A stretch of 64,000 bases of DNA from Costus lasius (Eukaryota; Streptophyta; Magnoliopsida; Zingiberales; Costaceae), in the NCBI GenBank assembly GCA_027563935.2, contig CM050450.1, forward strand, positions 10,647,957 to 10,711,956, read 5' to 3'. The translations under genes and the position numbers were made by a program. Below are positions 1-12,343 of this stretch, in pieces. Numbering within the stretch: position 1 is the stretch's first letter; each line of letters begins with the position of its first letter. Under the pieces are notes generated by a model. That model was not told the DNA's origin, did no database searches, and saw only the letters and a program-made list of their open reading frames with translations.

Positions 1-1600
1 ATCACTGAGGTTGACACAATTCCATAGGGCAAGGGTCGAGTCGAACCACAGAGTGTGGGTTCACACGTGGATGTGGGTTTCCGACTCGACCCATGGACCT
101 CGGACCCTCTCGCATGAGCTTGCGAGCGTGTGCATCGAAGAGGGTCAACCGTGGGGAGATTCTGAGGTCGAATCAGCCCCGAACCAGCCTGAACCAGCCT
201 TCCAGACTGAACCGAACCAGTTCAGGCCGGTTCACGCACGTACGCGAGCGAAAGAGGGGAAAAATCCCCTGTTCTTCGTGTGCGCTGGAAGCGCCATCAC
301 CGGCGTTGATTCCGGCCAACTGGAGGCGTGCCGGAAAAGGAAAGTTGCTGACGGTGCGTGACAGCGAGGCGGCGAATGGGCGTGGACTCCGACGTGGAGG
401 AGCCTAGGGCGACGATTTGAGGTCGCCTCGGTGGAAGCGAGATCTCCGGCGATGATTGGTCGGAGATTGCGGCTTGCATGGCGGCGAGGGTGGATTTCCA
501 TCCACGCCGAGGGGAGGCTGCCCTATCGAGCAATTGCGAGCTCGGGCAGAGGTCTGGCGACGACGATTTCAGATCTGAGAGCAGAGTGTTGATTCTGGTT
601 CAGCGACGAGGCTCCGGCCGTGGAATCGCCGGCGCGATACTTCGGATCAACTCACCGGTGCCCTGAGGTAACGAGGAGACCTTCTCCTCCGGCGCCGGCA
701 GCCAAACGCGGGAGTGGGGTCGGATTTTTCGATCCTCGGTTCCACGCAGCCACAGCTCCCATTGAGTTCAAATTCTCATCGGCGGCGGCTTCTCCGGCGA
801 CATTACACCGGCGGCGAGTTCTCCTTCCGTTGGCGACGAGATCCTGACCGCCCGGCGTGATTCCGGTGGCCGGACGGCGACGGACAAAGAAGGGGACGCC
901 TCCCCTGTTTCAGCCGAACGTCGGCCCTGTTCCGGACGCGGGCCGTGAAGGAGAGAAAGGGGGGGCTGTTGCATGTGTTCGCCCACGCGACGCGTTTTGA
1001 CTCTGATCGGACTTTCCGACGCAGCTTTCTAGAGGACCTCGGTGGGCTCGGCTTGTGGAGTGGTGGCACACTACAAGGGTAAACCCTCCTCGGATCTATC
1101 GTGTGTAGTGGTAGTAGGACGGTTTTCCTGTGTGTAGCGGATAGGGACTTTTACCGCCGTCCGGACTTTGTGTGGCTTTTCGTCCGGACGGTTCTTTGCG
1201 CTATCTGTGCCCGCATATGTGTAGTGCGGGTTGTGCTTGTTAGCAGGTGCTGCATTTCTTGCTGCAAAGTCCTGGACGTGTGTGCCGGCACCCTTGAAGG
1301 TGTTCGCCACCGTCCCCTTGTGATTGATTGAGGCTGCGCCGGTGCCTATCTCGGCTGTGTAGAGAAGGAGCGCGGGCCGTGGACATTCCTGTGAGTGTAA
1401 AGTGGTCGGAGAGTCTCCGTCACTTTGACACACGTATGAGAGATTTGTATTCGTGTCCGAGGGGCGGTATTTATACCGAACCCCTTCGCGCACATGGGTG
1501 TGAGGACTTGTAGAGTGCTGGGCCAGCTTCCGCAATGCAATCCTAACCGGTCGCGGGCCACTCTAGTGTAGAGCTGAGATCTCCGCGATCTGCCGGTTGT
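1..1600. repeat. GC-rich repeat-derived block in the upstream intron of CARM1
   Basis: This block is clearly more GC-rich than the AT-rich intron after it, and the change at about 1590-1610 is abrupt. It has short open frames but no protein I recognise. On the minus strand around 1465-1480 there is a TATAAATA box set between CGGTAT-type inverted arms, which looks like an LTR or transposon promoter. No primer-binding site, matching second LTR or target-site duplication was found, so the class is open. It lies upstream of the first visible CARM1 exon and is most simply an insertion in a large intron. Confidence 0.4.
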
Positions 1601-1710
1601 GGTTAAGTTTATTATTAAAAAAATAAATTTACCCATAACATATAGTAAGTCAGTTTATATGCTGTTTTTGCACTCTTCCATGAATTTGTGGAAGTTTACT
1701 TTTCAAAATC

Positions 1711-2275
1711 GTTCTGGCCATCTGTTTGTTGGTTCTTCTATTATCTCTTTGTATATTGAAGCTCAAGTTGTTTCTAAGGAATCCTAATTGATTGATTGTG
1801 ACAAGTTTAGTAACAAGGCTGATATAACGATAGATGACCATTTTAATCTTTGGGAAGCTTGAGGCAAGCCAAGCCTACACAAGGAACATAGTAGTTGTAG
1901 TACAAGGTTTCAAATACTAGGCTAGACCGGTGTTCCGGTCCAAGCTCAACTAGGCAGAACCGAGTGCAGCGGATGCTCAGCTTCTTCCGTTTCTGGCCTT
2001 CTGTTTGTTGGTTCTTCTAGTATCTCTTTGCATGTTGAAGCTCAAGTTGTTCCTAAGGAATCCTAGTTGATTGATTGTGACTACTTTAGGAACAAGGCTG
2101 CTGATGTGGAATATAACGATAGACGACCATTTTAATCTTTGGGAAGGTTAAGGCAAGCCAAGCTTACACAACATAGTAGTTGTAGTGCAAGGTTTCAAAT
2201 ACCAGACTGGTGTTCCGATCCAAGCTCAACTAGGTGGAACCAAATGCAGCGGATGCTCAGAGTCTTCTTCCGCTG
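1711..2275. repeat. Two-copy tandem duplication, unit about 280 bp
   Basis: The stretch that starts near 1711 (TTCTGGCC..CTGTTTGTTGG) recurs near 1993. Both copies carry the same ordered landmarks: TTGAAGCTCAAGTTGTT, TTGATTGATTGTGAC, ATAACGATAGA, CATTTTAATCTTTGGGAAG, a GCCAAGC.TACACAA segment, CAAGGTTTCAAATAC, CCAAGCTCAACTAGG and GCAGCGGATGCTCAG. Differences are scattered substitutions and short indels, so the duplication is not recent. It is noncoding and intronic. Confidence 0.85.
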
Positions 2276-2922
2276 CTCTGCTCCACTCTGCTTGCAGATA
2301 CTTCAAAGACTGAAATACAATGGTCTGTGTACCGGTCCTTGCTAACCGGTCTTCTAAATGTTGGTTTACTGTGAAAATTATATTCATGTTTATAATTGAA
2401 CGGGCAGGGAAATTGTGCTTGAATTGAGCTTCAGTTTGAACATGAAAGTTTTTCCTTGGGTTGAGCTTCATTCTATGGCATTGTCAGTGCGATAATTTAC
2501 AAAGGTTGTGCTTTCTTTATAGTTCAATAATTCATGAAAAGTTTATTTACATCTGTATTAGGTTAATCCATTATAATAACCTTTTTAGATATCGACGGTG
2601 TTTATCATCATACTATTTGGAGTTTGTTTAAGATAGTTGATTTGATAATTTTGTCAGTATCTATATTCATTAACATCATCCTTGTTTATACATGTGGACG
2701 AAGATCCTAACCTGATTCTAACCTACACATCATCCTTGTTCTAATTAATAACTTATAATGTATATACATGATGTATGAATGTACATATACACACAGTATA
2801 TTTGTATCCACATATTACTGTATACATATATATTACACATATCCCAACGATGGATAATCTTTTTCATTATAAAATACTCTCTTCTGATATGCATATAACA
2901 TGGTCTAATTGTACTTGTATAG

Positions 2923-5900
2923 GCCCTATTCTGGCAGCAGCATAATTATTTTGGTGTTGATCTTACTCCTTTATATGGATCTGCTTTCCAGGGATATTTC
3001 TCTCAGGTTTATCTTACTTCTTTATGCAATTACTTGTGCTTTACATCTTTATGTACTTTATCTTATTTTTAGGGGAGCTGAGCCAATCATTAGGGTATAC
3101 TGACTTCAAAGAGATTATTTAATTGTAGTTTGTTGATTCTTCTAGAAACAGACTTCAAAGATAGTATATTGACAACATGATGAGGTGCATATGATTCCTT
3201 ATGGCTCGTTTTAATGACTTTGTAGAAACCAGTATAATTTATAAATGCAAGGGATCTATTTCTGGTTAATAAGCAAATGCCGCAGCATTAGCATATGATC
3301 TTAACTTGTGAAATTGATTTTCAGAAAATTCTCTTTATTGCTTTGAGTTGCCAAAGGAATGCTCTTCTCTTTCTTTCGAAAAAAAGGTGGGTAAGGAAAA
3401 AATAGATGAAGTGGAAAGGACCCTAGTGAATGGAAAGGAACAAAGTGCGAAATCTACTTTCATTTTAAAGACATGTTAAAGGCACTTATCTAGATTATTG
3501 GGAATTACCTAGACTCAAGCATTTGAGTGTAACCTCCATGCTGCTCCATCGGGATCTTCCACAGAGTATGTAGTGTTCATCTTGCTTAACTCTCCATCAT
3601 CAATTTTTGGCAGATTTTTATCTCCTCCATGATCTCATAAGAATAATTTCCACTAATTGAACATGGGTCTGGGGCATGGTAGTTAAACAATACTAGGTTA
3701 AGAATGTTTAATAGGTGATATAGATGAGGTGTTATAAGGAACAGAAATAACTTTGACGTCTTTACATCTATATTTAGATTATGACTGTATACTACCAACA
3801 GTTCATATCTTTTTTATTGACTTTGGTATCTTCTTAGGTTGGTAATTTGTTCACTAGATATTATCATGAAGCCTCCCTGAAAATTGATTTGTTTCTTAGA
3901 TTTTATAGCCTTTTAAGTTTCTACGTAATCGACTTCACAACTTTTACCATCTTTTTAGGATACGATATACTACTTCTGGTGCTCTGCTTCCTGTCTGTGT
4001 TTAATGTAGCTTTTATTTCTCCTTATTACAAAGAACTAACTTATGTTTTCTCCTTCCATTGAGCAGCCTGTTGTTGATGCCTTTGATCCAAGGCTACTTG
4101 TTTCTCCTCCTGTAAATCACACACTAGATTTTTCTTGCATGAAGGTAAATATTTACAGGCGATCTATATGCATAACCATTTTCTTTCAAATAATCAAATT
4201 TTGGTTATTTAGGAGGAAGAACTCTATGAAATTGACATTCCTCTAAGTTTTGTATCTACTGTTGGCGCACGGGTGCATGGCCTGGCTTGCTGGTTTGATG
4301 TCTTGTTCAATGGGAGGTAAATTATAAACACTCTTTTGTAGTGTTGGTAACTTTTCTTCCTATTATAGTAAAGTTGTCTACTCAAAATTTCTTACTGAAC
4401 AGTGGCATTATTTGGCAATACTTTTCTACTTATGAATGCTGTAGTCAAATTACAAACATGCTAGTTTGATAACCTGGCTTGCTGGTTTGATTTCCCCTGA
4501 TTAGACGCCCATTTTCTTTACTTCTACGTAATGCCATTTATTTTCTTCCAAAATGTGATGTGATGTTGCTTTTCTATCAATTAAATCAATTGCAGAAAGG
4601 AATCTGATAATATTGAGTTAAATTTGAAGATTGATTAGGTCTGTATAATCTTGAATTGTTGGATTGCTAGTGTTGACTAGAGATAAAAGAGACAGATAAG
4701 TTCAACAAGTGAGAAGTAATGACCTTACGTATGAAGGATGAATATTGAGGAAACAAGAGGAAGACGTTAGTTTTTAGGGCAAGGCCTCACATACTAGACT
4801 TTTTGACAGAAGTATGTTTGCTGATAATTACCGATTGACCAAAAAAACTCATCCTGATTCAACCCATAACATAATAACAGATACGTGAACCAAATAGGGT
4901 TGCTGGGGCAATTCGTAGGTCTTGTAATCTCATCTGAAAGTTGCCAAAGAGCACAAGGTACAGCCTTCTTGTGCAAGTCTCATGAGGGGAAGGGGTGTGC
5001 ACTAGAGCTAGAAGAGAGTAGATTGAGATTTCGATTAATTCTCACTTGGATAGCCTTGTCAAGGGGCAGCAAGTACTTATGTAACAGTACAAGATATTAT
5101 AATTAAACATGTCTCTCATGAAAGGGAAGTTCTTTCCTTTTGAAATTTGTCCCTTAATTACCTTATTTACTTGGCCTTTAGGCCATGCAGTCTTACCAAA
5201 AGCTTGTTTAAGGGAGAAGATTACTAGGGCTGTCCAGTTTAACCTGAATCAAACTAGCTTCATCCAATTCAACATGAACTGAAATTTTGAAAACAAATAA
5301 AAATAAATGAAAACCAATTTTTTAAAAATTCAAATCGAAACCAAATAAAAAATTTTTCGTTTGGTTTGACTCAGGTTAAATCATATTTATATATTTTATA
5401 TTTTTAATAGTTATTATTTTTAATAAACTTATTTTAAATAAAAATGCTTTTATACAATAAAAATTAATTCTTTAAAGTTAGGTTCAATCAAGTCAATCCG
5501 AAATTTTGGTGTTAACATAAACTGAACTGATTTTTTTAAAAAAATTTCAACCCAAACCAATCAAACCAAAATTTTCAGTTTGGCTTTGGTCTGTTTTTTT
5601 GGGTTGACCTGAATAACGTACACACTCTTAAAAGTTGCAGCCTTCTTCATTCAAAGGCAAGAATACATGTATAAAATATATACGATGTATTCTTACCAAA
5701 CATGTCTCCCTTAGTTACGTCCTCTCTGAAATCCCGTATGTATCCCTTGGCATTGTTTGGGCGGTGGTGGTTTCATTTCTTATTTGCCTTGATTGAATGT
5801 TCCTACCATGCTTGCCCGTTGATTTTGCTGGTTGGCTGATCGTTCAGCCCTTGAGTGGCTGGCCTTAGTAATAACCATTAAAAAATAAAACGTTTCTTAA

Positions 5901-7772
5901 AGTCTTTTAGCATCCACTGACAAGTTTATACATAAGTTTCTAGGCTCAAAGTATTTCTGTTCCTTCAATTACTTCTATTCATAGCTACAGCGCAAATCTT
6001 ACTCTAACGGGTTCTTCAATTTTATGATTATACGAAATCAAATAGGAGTATGCATGCTAGATCATTAATGGTAATTCTTTCAATCCATAGGATGAATAAT
6101 AAGTTGGTATTTTATACTTAAATTTGAACTAATTTTCTTCCTGCACGGTTCTTAAAATCATGCAGTTCCTCTCTGTCATGCATACCAAATTGAATTGAGA
6201 TCAAGCTTCATTCCAGCCACTAAATAAGCCATTGAAATTTTATGCTCTATAATTTTTTTAATTTGATGATACTTCTCTTTTTCTCTTGTGCAAGTATGTA
6301 TAGTTTTTGCCTTTTTAAAAAAACCTGATTTTTTATTTAGCCACACTACTGTATTGATAGCTGATAGCTACCAATTATCAAGTTGAGATTGGGGAAAATA
6401 CATCATGTTGCTATGAGTCTCTCAGTTAATATTTTCTTTCTTGTAACAAATATTGTTTCTTCCTTCGGCTGTGTCCTCTGCTCAAGTGAAGTGGAAACTA
6501 CATCAAAATATGAGTTGCATTTTTCATGTTACAACACAAAAAATGGATCATCACATATATCCAACCATCAGTTTATGACTTTATCCTAGGTCTGTTTTTC
6601 TATTTGTTCTGGTTGGGTTGAATTGGAGTAGATACAAGGTTTAAAATCTTAGTCCGGACAGCATGTCCCGATACTATGTACAAACCGATTGGTATATACC
6701 GGTTTTTAAATCCATACTAACCCAAGGAACTGGATCCTGGCCTAAGAATTGAATTGCTGGGGTAAACTAGGTTTTCTGATTCATTTGTTTAATTGTGTCC
6801 TGTAGTAGGATTGATGCACCTAAAGACACTGTTATAGCATGGAAAGACGGAACTTATGTAAACCAACTGTTAGTTCAATTGATTATACTGCTAAAAGAGT
6901 TGTGATTTCATCTATTAGTCTCTAGAAACATGTGATATTGTAACATTGTATATGCGCATGCGTATAATTTATGTGAACTCTCCCTGCAGCTCTGTTCAAC
7001 GATGGCTTACCACTGCTCCAGGTGCTCCTACAACTCATTGGTATCAGCTACGATGTGTCCTTGCTCAGCCAATATATGTAATGGCTGGGCAGGAGATAAC
7101 TGGGCGCTTTCATCTGGTCGCGCACAGTGCTCAGAGCTATACAATTTACTTGACTATGTCTGGTAGGTCAATTTACGTGATTCTTGCCGAGTTTGCTTTT
7201 GCTTTCATGTTACCAACACGTTTCGGAAATTCTGACATCATTTCTGTTTACTTCTAAAAAGCTAAAATGTGGGGGCCTGGTGCTGATCAAGGTGGAATCC
7301 TGCATACCTCTTCGTGTAAACTTGATCTCAAAGAACCATACTATCGTTTGTCTCAGCCACAACCCTATGTGCCACAGGATCAGCAGTCGCAGCAGCAGTT
7401 TTTGCAGTCACAGGTAATCGTGAAGAGACGGAAGAAATGTGTCGATGTTCTTTCATAAGCATCAATGCATCATTAGATATTTAGAAGAATCACCAGCTTT
7501 CTTGCTTTTTTTTTTAAAAAAAAAAACAAAGAGTCAACCAATATTGGCTTACAGTTAATCATTCTACTCAATAGGAAGTTGATTTCCCTGTGTGAAGTTA
7601 AAAAATCTGAATTTGGCGGAAACTTACGGAGCAATTTTATAAACCTGACCGTTATTATTCTTTTGTGGCCTTTTGATTGTTGGAGCAGGAAATTTCCCCA
7701 CAAATCCAGGACGGGGCAAATCCCGGCTTAACAGTTATTCCGTCGCCAATCTCGGAGTCGTTGGATCTATAG
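2923..7772 (+). CDS. CARM1: CARM1/PRMT4-type protein arginine methyltransferase, 3' part (six exons)
   Basis: Exons are 2923-3006, 4067-4144, 4213-4316, 6990-7162, 7262-7413 and 7689-7772 (TAG stop). All have GT/AG borders and phases that join into 224 codons. The family dimethylates arginine on histone H3 and other nuclear proteins using S-adenosylmethionine. The visible residues are the C-terminal beta-barrel part: ALFWQQHNYFGVDLTPLYGS, VVDAFDPRLLV, RVHGLACWFDVLF, the PRMT THW loop in TTAPGAPTTHWYQ, then AGQEITGR and SAKMWGPGADQGG, followed by a Gln-rich tail. They agree with plant PRMT13/PRMT14. The SAM-binding Rossmann half must lie left of the window; I found no exon for it in 1-2922. 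Introns of 1.06 and 2.67 kb carry repeat remnants. Assignment is confident; intactness of the 5' half is unknown. Confidence 0.93.
5220..5640. repeat. AT-rich MITE-like remnant in a CARM1 intron
   Basis: The ends have weakly inverted sequence: GGGCTGTCCAGTTTAACCTG near 5228 and TTGGGTTGACCTGAAT near 5600, around an AT-rich core with AACC/GGTT-rich arms. It resembles hAT-type MITEs that start with AGGGxTGT, but I could not define a clean target-site duplication. A related AACCGAATTAAACC-rich stretch lies at about 30930-31080. Confidence 0.4.
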
Positions 7773-8890
7773 AACAAGCGTGAGAATTTTTTCTGCTCAG
7801 GTTTGTGAACCATAACTAGCTTTGTACCGGTGTACTTTGTTGCGTCAACGCCCAACAACGGAGTGTACATTTAGTGTATCTGTGGTCATCATATTAAGTC
7901 ATGCTGAATTTTAGTGAACAGAATAATTCTGATTTTAACACGTTTTATTGGTTAGTGTGACATGGATCGCATTGCCGACGCATGTGTTCCTTCAGGGTAC
8001 TGATTTTTTTTATGATAATTAACAATTTATGAGGATGATAGTGACAAGTTTTCTTTATCGAAAATTGAAGTGCAGCAACCTTTGTTCCAGGCTCACTTAG
8101 GATCTTTGTCGAATGAGCTATTTGGTCTTAGATTTAGTTGCTTGTTCTTTTAATAACATGAAAGACCGAGTGGGAATTGTTCAGCAGTTTTCCAATTTTA
8201 ATGCCGTTTCATCAAATTCGAGGTGCGCGTTGATGTCCACTTCTCTATGTAACGAAGCGTCTTGATGGCTTACCCCTTGAGAAATGCACTTTTCATTTGT
8301 CAATTGCAAAATTTAGCCAAGCTGGTGAGAACGATCTCTGATTTGTAAGTTAAATCTTGCATTTGTGGATTTTGTGAAGTTGGGTGAAGAATAATTATCG
8401 ACTTAGGCAACATGGGCTCGCTACTCTTTCGGTTCATTTTATTAAAAGAAGTATACTCACCACCTCCGCCCACTGGGTTTAATTTACTTATTTATTTCAT
8501 TAATAAAATCACAATAAAAAATATAATTGCTATATTGATATTTGTATTATGATTATTCTGCAATATTTTGACTAAATAATAATTTATTCAACCATTCGGT
8601 CGATTTTTTCCCCATCATTAATAAATTTTCAAGCATTCATTATTGAAGTATACTGAATCAATGCACTTTCACAATTTTACTAATTGCAAAAAAAACTAAA
8701 ATGCAAAGACAATTTGAAACTACCAGGTGCCTCAAGGTAAAGGCTGATTTTGCATACTATAATTTGAGTATTTTGAATAAATAAAATCTAATAAGAAAAC
8801 ACATTGGATTAATATATACTCATTTCACTACCACATGGCCATAAGTAAGAAAAAATATTACTCCACCCGAATGGGCTACAGAGTAGGCAT
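7773..8890. other. CARM1 3' UTR and downstream intergenic DNA
   Basis: The 3' UTR of CARM1 starts after the stop codon at 7770-7772. AATAAA-like sequences occur in the AT-rich part near 8500-8580, but no single poly(A) signal can be picked. No reading frame of coding character is present. Confidence 0.4.
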
Positions 8891-8899
8891 GAACAACTA

Positions 8900-9990
8900 A
8901 AGCGGCCAAGGTAGAAAATCACTTAATGAAGTCAAACAACCCGTTCAAGTTTGATGATCCATAAGATTAAATTGCTAACGAGGTTTGGCAACATGGGTGA
9001 ACTATTATACATAGTCGAGCTTGTCGATCCATTTTGATCAAATCATACGATATGGTCAAATTGCCTAGTTGACTCAAATCAACTCGATATAGCCAAATTG
9101 CTCGACAGGGTAGGAAATCCTAATTGACAATCTCAGTTGGTTAGACAACCTTTCATCTTGAATTACTTTGACATGTTATACTATCAAACAATTTGTATTG
9201 GTCAACTAGACTTGATAGCCTTATTTTGTCAGAACATTGAAAAGTGTAAATGAGCATAGATCAGCCAGTAGAGTTGGATTGCTTAGCACAGTTAGATACC
9301 CTAGTAAAATTTTTTAACAGGGTTGAATCATCTAGTGTAGGTCATATGCAAGATAGATCAAGCTAATTACCAAACAAGGTCCATGTAGGTTGCTCTAAAT
9401 GGTTGAATTGACAAATAAGACTAGACAGTTTAACAATGCCAAATCGCCTGACACAGTTGAATTACTTGGAATGATTGGATAAATTGGAGAAAGTACATGA
9501 CGTGGTGGCCCAACTTGCTAGGGCTATCCCGCTTGGTGGAGCAATCTGACGAATTCATGCAATTAAACAATATAAACAATTTATAGCAATAAAGAAATAT
9601 GGCTATGCTAGGCTTTTAATCTTATTATACTTTCAACCCTATCGACTGACTCAATTTGGTTGAGTTGAATAGCTTAAATGAGCAATCCAACTCTATTAAT
9701 ATGACACAATCGAGAAATCTAGCATCATCAAGTTGTTCAAATCAATTGAGTGATTCAACCTAAGGTATACTACTTTTTCCTCTTGACTTAATCCAACATA
9801 CCAAGTGATTCGCATGTGCTAGGTCGATTTTTTTTTTTCTACTATATCAGCCTTACTTGACGACACCGGCTCCAGGTGTTGATGCCCAGTCAATTACTCT
9901 ACTTTGATAGGTCAATTTAGTTGGTCAGTAGTACCGTCTTGATTGGTTGGTTCAACTTAGTTCACTTGTCCAGTGCTATCAGGGAACCTA
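8900..9990. repeat. Degenerate repeat-like tract rich in AATTGCC / GTTGAAT words
   Basis: Variants of a short phrase, roughly (G)TTGAATTGCCTGACA.AGTTG, recur irregularly, for example around 8968, 9058, 9105, 9275, 9405, 9450 and 9660. The copies are diverged and not evenly spaced. It looks like an old satellite-like or transposon-internal repeat. It has no open frame, and its boundaries are approximate. Confidence 0.4.
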
Positions 9991-12265
9991 ACCTTATCCA
10001 ACTATATATTTATGTAGACCATCTAACTCGACCAAGTTATGTAGTGATATTTGGCAGTTTATAGATTTAAGAATTAAAAATCTACTAGTTTTTCCAAGGA
10101 ATAAAAAATCAAGGAAAACATATGTACTTATTTTTATTCTTATATTTCCAGCCCTAGCTACATCCCGTACTTCTCTCCCTCCACTAATCTGGCCTCACAA
10201 AGAAAACATGACACTTCTGCTTTTTGCAGTTAATATACCAATTAGTTCAAGTGTAAGCCAGTTATACAAGTGAACAATTAACTTAATGCACATCAGGTGT
10301 ATACACTTCTCAAACATTATCCATAATGTATTATGTGTAGCTTTTAGCTCAATCTAACTTCAAATAAAAGAGTGATAGTAACTTTCTGATAGTTCTAAAA
10401 AAAAAACTTTCAGATAGTTGACATTTGTTGGCAGTTGCAGCAAAACACATTTCATGAAACAGTTGAAGCAACTATAATTCACCCCATTGCTTGAAATGGT
10501 TTAATTTGGCTTCTATTCTGTATTGTGCACAAGAACATTTCTGATTGAAATAGTTAAAATCGACACGTTATTGAGGTTAAAATTTAAAATTCACAGGTGA
10601 AGGACACCATTTTGGGAAACCATATCTCCAATCTCCATAGTTGTCTAACATGAAATAATGATATGGATAGAGGACGAAAACCACATCCCGAAACCATATT
10701 TGTCCAAAATAGATTCAAAGTAACACAAAAACTGGACTCGTCTCATATATGTGAATGGTATCGATGTTAATCTGGCTTTTGAATGCTTATGGACTGAAAA
10801 AGGGAGTTATTCTAATTGGATCAAATAAACAAGAGTTGAATGAGGAAGGACGGAAAATGACTATATTCAATACAATGAAAGCTCAGTGATTCAGATCAAA
10901 ATAAGTATTGCGAGTTTATAAAATATCAGTACTCCAAAAGAAACCGGAATTTAGCACATTGCAGGTATGAAATATAAAAAATTGAACAGTTCGTTGCATA
11001 TGCATGAGAATACACGCCATGTAAAAGTAAAAAAAATAAGGATCCAGTTCAAATAGGTATTCTTGAAACTGATTCCGATTGCCTCAAAAGTGTCTGATCT
11101 ATTTTCACTATGGTGATATTAATCCTTCCACTACTATTGATTATGCTACCTAATGATGATCAGATTTATTGTCCGGATTGAGTTGGAGCCGATTTAGTTG
11201 CCTTACCTTGAATGAATTCTAAGTCAAAACACCATGGGTGATTTTTCTTCAACTGCTTAGAAAACCTATACGAAAACGAAAAGGTAGCACGGGTTTTTTC
11301 TCAGGTGTCTTCCTCCAATGCATAAGTCAACATTGGACGGTGAATAAGAAAAAAATGTGTACATGGCTATGGCTTGCAGCTTGCTAGCTTTTTCTCTTAA
11401 CTAGCAGATGGTGTCTTTTATAGGAAATTACCGAAAGGCTTTTTCTCTTGTATCTTCAATGATCATGTTTTAGACACTCATAGATAAGAATTTTCTCTAA
11501 GGTAGAGAAGAACCACTGAACAAAGCACACCAAACTGTAAAATAATCTGCAGTTGCTTTAGCAAATCTTTCAATATTTTGATATTCACCATCTATTTTTT
11601 TTATTTCAGAAAGCCTTCAAGTAATCTCAGAATAAACAAATGAATTTTGAACTAATTGTATAGGAGATAGACAGATCAACGGAAATTTATGATACTAGAT
11701 TGTGACATTAAATGGCTGATATTCATTACACTAAAAAGGAAGGTGGACTAATGGGAATTGCCGAGATAAGAACACATGATTTGAAACAAAAATGAGGGGC
11801 ACTCATTTACATTAAGACTAATTAATTAGTTAAGAATAAATAATCAAATGAGGAAAATTTTCCTGTAGGATGATGTAAAAGGCAGTCTTAATTCACTCTC
11901 ATGAGCAAAAGAAAAGACTTGTTAAAAAGAACGTCTACAAAGAACAAACAACTAATTGCACAAAAGTCAAAGCTCAAAAGAGATCAAATAAATATACTAA
12001 TAAACTCACTAAACCTTATGATTGAGTATAGTGCTTTAGCTTATATAATAGAAGTACAAAATAATAGATCAATACATTGACTAAAGTCAAATAAACATTC
12101 ATAGAAGCAATATGATTCCCTTTCATTTACTAGAGGGTCGAACCAAATAACTGCATGATTGCATTTATTCTGGGAAAAAGGAAGTTTCAGACAAAATAGA
12201 AATTGTTGAAACTAAAACATAAGCTTCAAGAATCCAAAACTTGCGATCCACCTACGATGTAACTA
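9991..12265. other. Intergenic DNA between CARM1 and TOC159
   Basis: AT-rich sequence with no supported gene on either strand and no recognisable structural RNA. The last few hundred bases lie downstream of TOC159, which is transcribed leftwards, and probably include its 3' UTR. Confidence 0.5.
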
Positions 12266-12343
12266 CTACTCTTCGAAATGGAATTCAGTGAGCCAAATAA
12301 ACTGCGGTCTACTCTTTGAAATGTAGTTTAGCGAGCCAAATAA
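12266..12343. repeat. 43-bp-period tandem duplication across the TOC159 stop codon
   Basis: CTACTCTTCGAAATGGAATT at 12266 and CTACTCTTTGAAATGTAGTT at 12309 begin two ~35-bp similar segments, each ending in GAGCCAAATAA. The right copy contains the TOC159 stop (12328-12330) and the codons for the last residues. The left copy lies in the 3' UTR. Confidence 0.75.

Noticed and set aside
1071..1535. 154-codon minus-strand frame near the left edge
   Set aside because: No domain, surrounded by repeat-like GC-rich DNA, with a TATA-like box inside it.
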